A stretch of 12,285 nucleotides of DNA. Origin: Bacillota bacterium (GTDB lineage: Bacteria; Bacillota; Clostridia; Lachnospirales; CAG-274). Of the stretch, positions 1 to 7,475 are shown piece after piece (positions within the stretch are counted from its first letter, which is position 1; each line of letters starts with the position of its first letter). The notes beneath the pieces are model-generated. The model did not search any database and was not told the origin of the DNA. It saw nothing but the letters and a program-made list of their open reading frames with translations. The translations under genes and the position numbers were made by a program. The DNA lies in NCBI GenBank assembly GCA_017627115.1, contig JAGAHK010000110.1, positions 1 to 12,285 of the forward strand, in the 5' to 3' direction.

Positions 1-46
1 AATTTAATCAGCGTTTCCCTTAATAAAAATTTCATAAATATTCATC

Positions 47-75
47 TTGCAATAAGTCGCACTTTGTCTTATAAT
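47..75 (+). promoter_or_regulatory. Promoter of the activase fusion gene
   Basis: A sigma-A-type promoter is visible: TTGCAA (47-52), a 17-bp spacer, and a perfect TATAAT (70-75). Transcription would start near 82, giving a leader of about 58 nt before the ATG at 140. I see no riboswitch-like fold in that leader. Upstream (1-46) is AT-rich with no recognisable gene. Confidence 0.65.
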
Positions 76-114
76 GTAATATGGTTTAAAATATAAATTT
101 TTTTAAGAAAATTG

Positions 115-135
115 TTCAGAGGTTTTCAGAGGTGA
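115..135 (+). promoter_or_regulatory. Duplicated ribosome-binding sequence before the activase gene
   Basis: The octamer TTCAGAGG occurs twice, at 115-122 and 125-132. The second copy continues as AGAGGTGA, ends 4 nt before the ATG at 140 and is the likely Shine-Dalgarno sequence. It supports 140 as the true start. The first copy is 10 bases further upstream and has no start codon at a useful distance. Confidence 0.5.
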
Positions 136-139
136 TTTA

Positions 140-3100
140 ATGAAAACATACAAAGTCGGCATAGACATCGGCTCTACCACGATAAAGCTTGTGGTCGTTG
201 ACGATGGCGGCGAAATACTTTTTAAGGATTATCAGAGACATTTATCGAATATTCAGGAGACCCTGCTTTCGCTTATCAAATCGGCGCGCGAGCAGCTTGG
301 CGATGTAAGCTTCAGCGCGATGATAACGGGCTCGGGCGGTCTTTCCATATCGGAATGGATAGGCATACCCTTTATTCAGGAGGTAGTTGCGGTCTCGGGC
401 GCAATAGACAGGCTTATACCCAAAACGGATGTCGCTATCGAGATAGGCGGCGAGGATGCAAAGATAATTTACATCACGGGCGGTCTTGAACAGCGTATGA
501 ACGGTATCTGCGCAGGCGGTACGGGCAGTTTTATCGACCAGATGGCTTCGCTTTTGCAGACCGATGCAATGGGTCTTAACGAGCTTGCAAAACAGCATAA
601 GGTCATCTACCCCATAGCCGCGCGCTGCGGTGTGTTTGCAAAAAGCGATATTCAGCCGCTTATCAACGAGGGTGCGGCAAAAGCCGACCTTGCGGTGTCC
701 ATTTTCCACGCAGTTGTTAACCAGACTATAAGCGGCCTTGCCTGCGGTAAACCGATAAGGGGTCATGTTGCTTTTCTCGGCGGTCCCCTGCACTTCCTTA
801 CCGAGCTTAAAGCACGTTTTGTGGATGTACTCGGCTTAAAGCCCGACGAGATAGTCGAAACGGATAATTCGCATCTGTTTGCAGCTATGGGTGCGGCTTT
901 TGCATCAAAGGACGACAAAATTTTCACTTTTGACAAGCTTATAAACAACCTTACGGGTGAAAAACACCTTACAATGGAGATATCGCGCCTCGATCCGCTT
1001 TTCGTGGACGAGGACGATTACAATAAATTCAAAGAACGCCATAAAAAAGCCGTTGTTGCAAAGGGCAATCTTTCGGAATACAGCGGCAATGTATTTCTTG
1101 GCATAGATGCAGGCTCCACAACAAGCAAGCTTGCACTTATCGACGACAAAGGCACGCTTTTGTATTCGTTCTATGCAGGCAACGAGGGCAACCCTCTTAA
1201 AATGGTAATGAATGCCTTAAAGCAGATATACCGTATGCTGCCCGAGGGCGTGAAGATAAAAAAGGCCTGTGTTACGGGCTACGGCGAGGGTCTTATAAAA
1301 GAGGCTCTTATGATAGACCTGGGCGAGATAGAGACTGTCGCACATTACAAGGCGGCTTCGTTCTTCGACCCCGAAGTTGATTTCATCCTCGATATAGGCG
1401 GTCAGGATATGAAGTGCATACGCATAAAGGACGGCGTTATCGACAATGTACTGCTTAACGAGGCTTGTTCGGCGGGCTGCGGCTCGTTCATAGAGACGTT
1501 TGCAAAAAGTCTCGGTCTGCCCGTGCAGGAGTTTGCGAAAGTTGCGCTTTTTGCAAAAAGCCCGATAGACCTCGGCTCACGCTGCACGGTGTTTATGAAT
1601 TCGCGTGTTAAGCAGGCGCAGAAAGAGGGTGCGGAAGTTGCCGATATTTCATCGGGTCTTGCGTATTCCGTTATCAAAAACGCCTTGCAGAAAGTTATCA
1701 AGATAACCGACCCGACCGAAATGGGCAAACACCTTGTTGTGCAGGGCGGTACTTTCTATAACGAGGCGGTTTTGCGTGCTTTTGAGAAAATTTCCACACG
1801 CGATGCCATACGTCCCGACATCAGCGGCATTATGGGCGCTTTCGGCGCAGCCATAATTGCGAAAAACAAATATATCGAGGGCGAGGAGTCCACTATCCTC
1901 TCACCCGAACAGCTGGAGGAGCTGGAGATAACCACCTCTCTTACACGCTGCAAGGGCTGTACGAACAACTGTCTTCTTACGATAAACAGGTTCAACGGCA
2001 ACCGCCGCTTTATCACGGGCAACCGCTGTGAAAGGGGTCTGGGCAAGGACCCGAACGCAAGCTGCGTGCCAAACCTGTTCGACTATAAATACGACCGTCT
2101 TTTCAGCTACAAGCCTATCGACCCCGACAAGGCAAAACGCGGCGTTGTGGGCATACCGCGCGTGCTGAATATGTACGAGGACTATCCGCTGTGGTACACC
2201 TTCTTTACGGAGCTGGGCTACAGTGTGCGCCTTACGCCAAAGACGAACCGCCGTATCTACGAGCTTGGCATAGAGAGCATCCCCAGCGAGTCTGTGTGCT
2301 ACCCCGCAAAGCTTGTTCACGGTCATGTGAAATTCCTTATCGACGAGGGCATAAAGTTTATTTTCTACCCCTGCATCGCCTACGAGCATCAGGAGATAAT
2401 GAGTGCGGACAGCTGCTTCAACTGCCCCATAGTTACCAGCTATCCCGAAAACATCAAAAACAACCTTGAAGAGATACGCACAAAAAATATAGATTTCCGC
2501 AACCCGTTTTTCAGCCTTGCAAAGCCCGAGCATTTTATAAAAAGGCTTCAGGAGGAGTTCCCCGATATAGACAGGGACGAGGTGGCAAAGGCGGCGCGCC
2601 TTGCTATCAAGGAGCAGCAGCGCTACCGTGAGGATATGCGCAAAAAGGGCGAGGAAACTTTAAGTTATCTTATAGAGAACGATATGACGGGTATTGTTGT
2701 GGCAGGCAGACCCTACCACACCGACCCCGAGATAAACCACGGCATACCCGAACTTATAACAAGCTACGGTGTTGCCGTACTCACCGAGGACAGTATCGCG
2801 CATCTGGGTGACGTACAAAGACCGCTGAATGTCCGCGACCAGTGGGCATATCATTCAAGGCTTTATGCGGCGGCTACCTATGTAGGCACACGCGACGACC
2901 TTGAACTTGTGCAGCTCAACAGCTTCGGCTGCGGTCTCGATGCCGTTACCACGGACGAGGTAAGCGATATTTTAAAGGCACACAACAAGGTTTATACCCT
3001 GCTTAAAATAGACGAGGTAAGCAATCTCGGCTCGGCAAGGATAAGGATACGTTCGCTTTTTGCCGCACTTGAAGAAAGACGTGCAAAGCGCATAACCGCA

Positions 3101-4396
3101 CGCGAAGCCGATACAGCAACAAAGCGTGTTGTCTTTACCAAAGAGATGAAGAAAAACCATACAATGATAATGCCGCAGATGTCGCCTTTCCACTTCGACC
3201 TTGCAAAAGAGGCTTTCAAGGCGGACGGCTTCAATATTGACGTTATGCCTGCCATAGACCGCGAATGTGTGGATATAGGGCTTAAATACGTTAACAATGA
3301 TGCCTGCTATCCTGCGCTCATTGTTGTGGGTCAGGTGCTTAAAGCACTGCAAAGCGGCAAGTACGACCTTGATAATGTTTCGGTCTTTATCAGCCAGACG
3401 GGCGGCGGCTGCCGTGCAAGCAACTATATCGGCTTTATCCGCCGTGCGCTCAAAAAGGCGGGTATGGAGAATATACCCGTTGTTTCGGTCAGCACGCAGG
3501 GTCTTGAAAAGAACCCCGGCTTTAAGATCTCGCCAAAGCTTGCTGTAGGTATGCTGCAAAGCGTGCTCTACGGCGACCTGCTTATGCGCCTTGTTTACCG
3601 CGTAAGACCGTATGAGCTTTTAAAAGGCTCGACGGATGCCCTTTACCGCAAGTGGAACGAGGTCTGCAAGGAGGCTGTAAAACGCTGCAAGTACGGCGAA
3701 TACAAGAAAAATATAGCTAAAATAATCGAGGAATTCGATAACCTGCCGATCGACGAAAACCTTGTGAAACCGCGTGTCGGCGTAGTCGGCGAGATACTTG
3801 TAAAATTCCACCCGACAGCCAACAACGATATAGTGGGGCTGCTTGAACGCGAGGGCGCGGAGGCTGTTGTGCCCGACCTGACGAACTTTTTGACCTACTG
3901 TTTCTATAACTCGACCTACAAGGAAAAGTATTTCGGTATGAAACACTCGGCGACTATCATTTCAAATATAGGCATACGTGTTGTCGAGGCGTACCGCAAG
4001 CCGATGAGCGACCTGCTGCGCAGGAGCAAGCGTTTTGAAGCGCCTGCGAACATTGCGGAGCTCGGCGAGATGGCAAAGGATATAGTCAGCCTGTGCAACC
4101 AGACGGGCGAGGGCTGGTTCCTTACCGCAGAGCTTGTGGAGCTTATCCGTTCGGGTGTGTATAACAATATCTGTACGCAGCCTTTTGCCTGCCTGCCGAA
4201 CCACGTTACGGGCAAGGGCATTATAAAGGAACTCAAACGCAGACATAAATACAGCAATATAGTTGCGGTGGATTATGACCCCGGCGCAAGCGAGGTAAAC
4301 CAGATAAACCGTATAAAACTTATGTTGAGTGTTGCGGAGAAGAATTTGCAGTATATAAACAGCGGCAAGGAAGATGCCGCTGCCGCAGCGGAGTAA
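140..4396 (+). CDS. Giant 2-hydroxyacyl-CoA dehydratase activase/dehydratase-like fusion (two BcrAD_BadFG ATPase domains + DUF2229 + HgdB-like region)
   Basis: This 1418-residue protein carries two tandem ASKHA-fold ATPase domains of the BadF/BadG/BcrA/BcrD (HgdC) family. Domain 1 (about 5-255) has GIDIGSTT (7-14), EIGGEDAK (101-108) and Cys124 and Cys163. Domain 2 (about 318-575) has [10 protein letters not shown] (321-330), DIGGQDMK (418-425) and Cys443, Cys447 and Cys482. HgdC is a homodimer that shares one [4Fe-4S] cluster from two cysteines per subunit, so the tandem domains probably form an internal pseudo-dimer. A cysteine cluster follows (C604, C607, C611, C630). Next come a DUF2229-like region (about 665-970; C720, C745, C759, C762, C931) and a C-terminal region resembling the dehydratase/COG3581 group (about 1000-1400) with NDACYPAL (C1056), [10 protein letters not shown] (C1091) and C1345/C1351. 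The family couples ATP hydrolysis to low-potential electron transfer. The substrate is unknown. It has its own promoter, and no dehydratase subunits or CoA-transferase are adjacent. Confidence 0.9.
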   Translation: MKTYKVGIDIGSTTIKLVVVDDGGEILFKDYQRHLSNIQETLLSLIKSAREQLGDVSFSAMITGSGGLSISEWIGIPFIQEVVAVSGAIDRLIPKTDVAIEIGGEDAKIIYITGGLEQRMNGICAGGTGSFIDQMASLLQTDAMGLNELAKQHKVIYPIAARCGVFAKSDIQPLINEGAAKADLAVSIFHAVVNQTISGLACGKPIRGHVAFLGGPLHFLTELKARFVDVLGLKPDEIVETDNSHLFAAMGAAFASKDDKIFTFDKLINNLTGEKHLTMEISRLDPLFVDEDDYNKFKERHKKAVVAKGNLSEYSGNVFLGIDAGSTTSKLALIDDKGTLLYSFYAGNEGNPLKMVMNALKQIYRMLPEGVKIKKACVTGYGEGLIKEALMIDLGEIETVAHYKAASFFDPEVDFILDIGGQDMKCIRIKDGVIDNVLLNEACSAGCGSFIETFAKSLGLPVQEFAKVALFAKSPIDLGSRCTVFMNSRVKQAQKEGAEVADISSGLAYSVIKNALQKVIKITDPTEMGKHLVVQGGTFYNEAVLRAFEKISTRDAIRPDISGIMGAFGAAIIAKNKYIEGEESTILSPEQLEELEITTSLTRCKGCTNNCLLTINRFNGNRRFITGNRCERGLGKDPNASCVPNLFDYKYDRLFSYKPIDPDKAKRGVVGIPRVLNMYEDYPLWYTFFTELGYSVRLTPKTNRRIYELGIESIPSESVCYPAKLVHGHVKFLIDEGIKFIFYPCIAYEHQEIMSADSCFNCPIVTSYPENIKNNLEEIRTKNIDFRNPFFSLAKPEHFIKRLQEEFPDIDRDEVAKAARLAIKEQQRYREDMRKKGEETLSYLIENDMTGIVVAGRPYHTDPEINHGIPELITSYGVAVLTEDSIAHLGDVQRPLNVRDQWAYHSRLYAAATYVGTRDDLELVQLNSFGCGLDAVTTDEVSDILKAHNKVYTLLKIDEVSNLGSARIRIRSLFAALEERRAKRITAREADTATKRVVFTKEMKKNHTMIMPQMSPFHFDLAKEAFKADGFNIDVMPAIDRECVDIGLKYVNNDACYPALIVVGQVLKALQSGKYDLDNVSVFISQTGGGCRASNYIGFIRRALKKAGMENIPVVSVSTQGLEKNPGFKISPKLAVGMLQSVLYGDLLMRLVYRVRPYELLKGSTDALYRKWNEVCKEAVKRCKYGEYKKNIAKIIEEFDNLPIDENLVKPRVGVVGEILVKFHPTANNDIVGLLEREGAEAVVPDLTNFLTYCFYNSTYKEKYFGMKHSATIISNIGIRVVEAYRKPMSDLLRRSKRFEAPANIAELGEMAKDIVSLCNQTGEGWFLTAELVELIRSGVYNNICTQPFACLPNHVTGKGIIKELKRRHKYSNIVAVDYDPGASEVNQINRIKLMLSVAEKNLQYINSGKEDAAAAAE

Positions 4397-4425
4397 AAAA
4401 ACTGCGAAAGATTTTTAATACAAAC

Positions 4426-4480
4426 AAAAAAAGGGACTGTCGCATTAAGAATATGATAATATTCAATGTTTCAGTCCCTT
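4426..4480 (-). terminator. Hairpin plus T-tract, likely terminator of the parAB-serS operon
   Basis: Read on the minus strand, AAGGGACTG (4480-4472) pairs with CAGTCCCTT (4439-4431). Inside this, AATG/CATT and GAATAT/ATATTC add pairs around a 4-nt loop, about 19 pairs in all with a 3x3 internal loop and an AA bulge. The stem is followed by a T-tract down to 4426, the rho-independent pattern for minus-strand transcription. On the plus strand no T-tract follows, so it would serve the activase gene less well. The stem includes the left terminal repeat of the element. Confidence 0.6.
4433..4449 (+). repeat. Left terminal inverted repeat of the element
   Basis: The sequence GGGACTGTCGCATTAAG matches the complement of 4680-4696 at 15 of 17 positions; the 12-base core TGTCGCATTAAG is identical. 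The same core opens the second element copy at 12151. Confidence 0.65.
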
Positions 4481-4642
4481 ATATTGTCTATTCCCTGTTA
4501 AATGAAATTTTTTATTAATGTAATTTTGGCGCCGCAGGCTTTAATCCGCAGGCGGAAACCGCGTTTTCGCCGAGGAGCAGACGAAGTCTGCATACTCTAC
4601 AGACTTGCAAGTGTATCTTTGATGCACGCAGACAAGTCTGCT

Positions 4643-4696
4643 AATTGGCAAAAAACCTGTTTTTTGCCAGAGGGTGGAGCTTAATGCGACACCCCC
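4643..4696 (-). repeat. Conserved two-hairpin arm, copy 1
   Basis: This 54-bp block matches 12146-12199 at 51 of 54 positions. On the minus strand, stem I pairs GGGGGTG (4696-4690) with CACCCTC (4676-4670), including one G-U pair, and the terminal-repeat core forms most of the loop. Stem II pairs TGGCAAAAAAC (4669-4659) with GTTTTTTGCCA (4656-4646), 11 perfect pairs. It begins 9 nt after the serS stop codon and would be transcribed with serS. Confidence 0.7.
4680..4696 (-). repeat. Right terminal inverted repeat of the element
   Basis: On the minus strand this reads GGGGGTGTCGCATTAAG. It is the serS-proximal end and corresponds to the start of the second copy (GAGGGTGTCGCATTAAG, 12146-12162), with one difference. 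Confidence 0.65.
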
Positions 4697-4705
4697 AAAA
4701 AAACA

Positions 4706-5986
4706 TTACTGTAATTTTTCTTTGCCGCCCATGTAAGGTCTCAATACTTCGGGAATATTGACTGTGCCGTCTGCATTAAGATTGTTTTCAAGGAATGCTA
4801 TAAGCATACGAGGCGGTGCAACAACTGTATTGTTGAGTGTGTGTGCAAAATATTTCTTGCCGTCTTCGCCGTTTACACGTATTTTAAGTCTGCGTGCCTG
4901 TGCATCGCCGAGGTTGGAGCAGCTGCCGACTTCAAAATACTTCTTCTGTCTTGGTGACCATGCTTCAACATCGAAAGATTTAACTTTAAGGTCTGCAAGG
5001 TCGCCGGAGCAGCATTCAAGTGTACGAACGGGAATATCAAGGCTTCTGAACAGGTCAACTGTGTTCTGCCAGAGTTTGTCAAACCATATTTTGCTGTCCT
5101 CGGGTTTACATACAACTATCATTTCCTGCTTTTCAAATTGATGTATACGGTAAACACCGCGCTCCTCTATGCCGTGTGCGCCTTTTTCCTTACGGAAGCA
5201 GGGTGAATAGCTTGTAAGAGTGTAGGGGAGTTCAGCTTCGGGAATAATAGTGTCAATAAACTTGCCTATCATTGAGTGTTCGCTTGTACCGATAAGGAAA
5301 AGATCCTCACCTTCGATTTTATACATCATTGAATCCATTTCGGCAAAACTCATAACGCCAGTTACTACATTGCTTCTGATCATAAAAGGCGGTACACAGT
5401 AGGTGAAGCCTCTGTCTATCATAAAATCGCGTGCATAGCTGATAACTGCGGAATGCAGTCTTGCAATGTCGCCCATAAGATAATAGAAACCGTTGCCTGC
5501 AACTTTACCTGCACTGTCAAGGTCGATACCGTTAAAGCGTTTCATTATTTCGGTGTGATAAGGTATTTCAAAATCGGGAACAAGGGGTTCGCCGTATTTT
5601 GTTACCTCAACATTCTCGCTGTCGTCCTTGCCGATAGGTACGGAGGGGTCGATAATGTTGGGTATTACCATCATTATTTCTTTGACCTGTTCCTGAAGCT
5701 CTGTTTCAAGCTTTTCAAGTTCTTCAAGCCTTGCAGCCTGTGCATTAACCTGTGCTTTTACTTCTTCTGCTTTTTCTTTTTCGCCCTTGCCCATAAGTGC
5801 GCCAATCTGTTTTGAAAGGGTCTTTCTTTCCGCTCTTAAGCTGTCGGCTTCCTGCTGGGTAGCACGGCTTTTTGAATCAAGCTCGATAACCTTATCAACA
5901 AGTTCAAGCTTGCTGTCCTGGAATTTGTTTTTGATGTTCTGCTTAACTACATCGGGATTTTCTCTTACAAATTTAATGTCTAACAT
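4706..5986 (-). CDS. serS: Seryl-tRNA synthetase
   Basis: SerRS charges tRNA-Ser with serine in the cytoplasm in an ATP-dependent reaction. The 426-residue length is normal. An N-terminal tRNA-binding coiled coil (about 30-105) begins with the typical MLDIKFVRENPDVV. The class II core has a serine-recognition TSE (234-236), motif 2 PCFRKEKGAHGIEERG (262-277) with R265, FEVGSCSNLGDAQARR (351-366), and motif 3 with R393 and IPEVLRPYMGG near the C-terminus. Motif 3 reads NNTVVAPPRML rather than the commoner NGT/NGS-PRTL, and TSEH replaces TAEV, so it belongs to a divergent SerRS subgroup. The start is fixed by AGGAGG at 5998-6003, which lies inside the end of the HAD gene; the ATG comes 3 nt after the HAD stop. 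It is the last gene of the minus-strand operon, and the repeat element follows 9 nt after its TAA. Confidence 0.96.
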   Translation of the reverse strand: MLDIKFVRENPDVVKQNIKNKFQDSKLELVDKVIELDSKSRATQQEADSLRAERKTLSKQIGALMGKGEKEKAEEVKAQVNAQAARLEELEKLETELQEQVKEIMMVIPNIIDPSVPIGKDDSENVEVTKYGEPLVPDFEIPYHTEIMKRFNGIDLDSAGKVAGNGFYYLMGDIARLHSAVISYARDFMIDRGFTYCVPPFMIRSNVVTGVMSFAEMDSMMYKIEGEDLFLIGTSEHSMIGKFIDTIIPEAELPYTLTSYSPCFRKEKGAHGIEERGVYRIHQFEKQEMIVVCKPEDSKIWFDKLWQNTVDLFRSLDIPVRTLECCSGDLADLKVKSFDVEAWSPRQKKYFEVGSCSNLGDAQARRLKIRVNGEDGKKYFAHTLNNTVVAPPRMLIAFLENNLNADGTVNIPEVLRPYMGGKEKLQ

Positions 5987-5989
5987 TTT

Positions 5990-6790
5990 TTATTTTTCCT
6001 CCTGTAATACAAATTTTTTTATAATTTCGGCAATCGGGCTGTTATCGCAGGTACTTTCCGTAACATAATCGGCAATATCCATAAGTTCGGGTATTGCATT
6101 GCGCACGGCAACACCAAGCCCTGCCGCCTTTATCATATCAATGTCGTTTTCGTGGTCGCCCACTGCTATTACTTCTTCTATAGGTATTTCAAGAAGCTGC
6201 GCAAGCTCTGTCAGCGCCGAACCTTTGGTTATGTTCAGCGGATTGAATTCAAACAGATATTTATGTGAAAAAAAAGTGCAGCATCTCTGTCTTATGCTCT
6301 GCGGCATATTTTTTTCTATTTTGCGCAGTCTTCTGGGGCTTGCAAGAATAATTACTTTATTTATTTCATCCGTCAGATGATTTAAAAGACTATCGACTTT
6401 ATTTGCCTTGAAACCCTGCTTTTTGCAGTATTGGCGTGTAAAAAACGTAGTGCGGTCGATCCACAAACCGTTTTTTTGATAGATCTGCACATTTGTACGC
6501 ATTTTTTTACAATAGCGGATAATATCGCTTACAAGCTCCTTATCGAGATAGTGACAGGCAAGAACCTCGCTGTTACTATATATTATACCACCGTTATACC
6601 CAATTGTATAGCCTTTTATGCCAAGATAATCGTTAAATCTTTTAAGAGCCATGTTTGAACGTCCGCTGCATATCGCAACATTGCAGCCTTTTTCCATGGC
6701 GGCCTGAATAGCGGTCCTGTTTTCGTCACTGATTTTACCTTTGCTGTTCAACAGTGTATCGTCAAGATCCGTCAAAAGTAATCTATACAT
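5990..6790 (-). CDS. Cof-type HAD-IIB family phosphatase
   Basis: This is a 266-residue cytosolic hydrolase of the haloacid dehalogenase superfamily, Cof subfamily (IIB), whose members dephosphorylate sugar phosphates, nucleotides or cofactors such as PLP and FMN. All four motifs are visible: motif I DLDDTLL (8-14, nucleophile D8 and acid D10), motif II SGR (42-44), motif III K189 in NITKGSAL, and motif IV GDHENDIDM (211-219). A C2 cap fills about 85-185. The length is normal. The ATG lies 4 nt after the final stop of the DUF4446 frame, with GGGA upstream, and its own stop is 3 nt before serS, so it is tightly coupled on both sides. The substrate cannot be read from the sequence. It has no obvious functional link to segregation or tRNA charging. 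Confidence 0.9.
   Translation of the reverse strand: MYRLLLTDLDDTLLNSKGKISDENRTAIQAAMEKGCNVAICSGRSNMALKRFNDYLGIKGYTIGYNGGIIYSNSEVLACHYLDKELVSDIIRYCKKMRTNVQIYQKNGLWIDRTTFFTRQYCKKQGFKANKVDSLLNHLTDEINKVIILASPRRLRKIEKNMPQSIRQRCCTFFSHKYLFEFNPLNITKGSALTELAQLLEIPIEEVIAVGDHENDIDMIKAAGLGVAVRNAIPELMDIADYVTESTCDNSPIAEIIKKFVLQEEK
5998..6003 (-). promoter_or_regulatory. Ribosome-binding site of serS within the HAD coding end
   Basis: AGGAGG on the minus strand lies 11 nt before the serS ATG and overlaps the last codons of the HAD gene. It sets the serS start and implies translational coupling. No T-box leader can fit here, so serS expression depends on the upstream operon or on a promoter inside the HAD gene. 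Confidence 0.7.
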
Positions 6791-6794
6791 ATAT

Positions 6795-7367
6795 TTATCC
6801 CTTTTTGTTCTTTTGTTTTAACAGTTCTCTTTTACGTTTTTTAATTATCATTCGTTCTTTGAAAACAATATTGCTGTCGTTATTCCTTGCGGCTTTGATG
6901 GCATCGTTTTCCTCATCGCTTAAAGGTAAAAGACAATCGCCTGCAATTATTTGTTTTGCATAGGTGTAGCTGCCGTCTCTGTAATACAGGCTGTTGAGAA
7001 CAATACCCGAATCGTTCTGATCGAGCAGAGCAATTGCATATGATAATTCCCCGCCTATATCTTCGGCTGTATTGTACTTAACAATACCGATTTTTTATAT
7101 ACTTGTTTTAAGAACTTTTTTAACGTCTTCAAGATCTTCAAAAATACCGTCATTTTTTGCCTTGATATCTCTTACTTCATCAAGATATTCTTTAAGCTGA
7201 AGCTCAAGATTATGATTTTTACTGTTAGGGCGCATAAATCTGTCAAACTTGTTTTTAAGCTTTCTGACCTCGATCATTGCACCGATAAAAGCAAGAGTCA
7301 TAACTATCATCAAAACCAATAATATTGCAATTACAATAACGGTATTGGACTCAATAAAATCAAGCAT
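6795..7367 (-). pseudogene. DUF4446 family gene interrupted by an in-frame TAA
   Basis: The frame that starts at 7367 is interrupted by TAA at 7095-7097, then continues in the same frame for 99 more codons to a TAA at 6795-6797. The second part reads KIGIVKYNTAEDIGGELSY followed by AIALLDQNDSGIVLNSLYY and a lysine/arginine-rich tail. This is the conserved C-terminal half of DUF4446 proteins, which are encoded beside parAB in many Clostridia. As I recall family members, a Gln-Lys pair precedes this IGIVRYNAF-like segment, so TAA probably replaces a CAA Gln codon through one C-to-T change. There is no frameshift and no other decay. The downstream part has no start codon at its beginning. It may be a recent nonsense mutation, a readthrough gene or a sequencing error. 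The function of DUF4446 is unknown. Confidence 0.8.
7095..7367 (-). CDS. N-terminal fragment of the DUF4446 membrane protein (90 residues)
   Basis: This is the part translated if the TAA at 7095 acts as a stop. Residues about 9-31 form one hydrophobic membrane segment, followed by a basic stretch (EVRKLKNKF) and a charged helical region (about 55-86) that could be a coiled coil. AAAGGA at 7377-7382 lies 9 nt before the ATG. The fragment lacks the conserved IGIVKYN/IGGELSYA half, so it may not function. It is third in the minus-strand operon. Confidence 0.65.
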   Translation of the reverse strand: MLDFIESNTVIVIAILLVLMIVMTLAFIGAMIEVRKLKNKFDRFMRPNSKNHNLELQLKEYLDEVRDIKAKNDGIFEDLEDVKKVLKTSI

Positions 7368-7417
7368 TCAGTTCAATCCTTTCGCTTTGTGAAATGATCA
7401 CATTATTCTCATCCAAA

Positions 7418-7439
7418 AAATGTTTCACGTGAAACATTT
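7418..7439. promoter_or_regulatory. parS centromere site, parB-DUF4446 gap
   Basis: A perfect 22-bp palindrome contains TGTTTCACGTGAAACA (7421-7436), the standard parS consensus bound by the ParB/Spo0J helix-turn-helix. It sits 37 bp past the parB stop in the 108-bp gap before the DUF4446 gene. I see no convincing promoter in that gap. Confidence 0.93.
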
Positions 7440-7475
7440 ATAGTAAACGACTTTTAAAAACATCCTTTACTGTAA

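Larger units (their letters stand above)
4433..4696 (-). mobile_element. 264-bp MITE-like element, complete copy
   Basis: The ends are imperfect inverted repeats, GGGACTGTCGCATTAAG (4433-4449) and the complement of GGGGGTGTCGCATTAAG (4680-4696), matching at 15 of 17 positions. Both ends abut seven A residues (4426-4432 and 4697-4703), a possible but low-complexity target duplication. There is no transposase. The interior is packed with palindromes: 4646-4669, 4628-4641, 4603-4612, 4577-4591 and 4552-4562, plus a direct repeat CCGCAGGC at 4532 and 4546. A second copy in the opposite orientation starts at 12146. Strand is given so that both copies read alike. The family is not identified; a non-autonomous insertion sequence derivative is my best guess. 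Confidence 0.65.
4397..4705. other. Convergent intergenic region between the activase gene and serS
   Basis: These 309 bp lie between two converging stop codons and contain no credible gene. A 60-codon open frame at 4502-4684 is an accident of the repeat element. From 4433 to 4696 the region is one repeat element with terminal inverted repeats and many short palindromes. Only about 36 bp on the activase side and 9 bp on the serS side lie outside it. Confidence 0.8.

Noticed and set aside
242..793. Long minus-strand open frames opposite the activase gene (also at 1901-2533 and 2972-3559) and opposite the membrane protein (10839-11387, 11637-12260).
   Set aside because: They are antisense shadows of strongly supported genes, lack ribosome sites and show no family motifs.
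4502..4684. A 60-codon plus-strand open frame in the convergent gap.
   Set aside because: It lies wholly within the palindromic repeat element, has no ribosome site, resembles no protein I know, and is not supported by the second copy.
7086..7100. Frameshift as the cause of the DUF4446 break.
   Set aside because: Codon by codon the two halves are in the same frame (7095 and 6795 differ by 300), so only a stop codon separates them.
7388..7402. TGTGA-N5-TCACA palindrome resembling a CRP site upstream of the DUF4446 gene.
   Set aside because: The spacer is one base short of the CRP pattern, Clostridia generally lack that CRP circuit, and no promoter is clear beside it.
7368..7475. Possible internal promoter for DUF4446-HAD-serS.
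   Set aside because: TATAAA-like and AATAAT-like hexamers occur on the minus strand, but none has a reasonable -35 at 16-18 bp; the AT-rich context makes chance matches likely.
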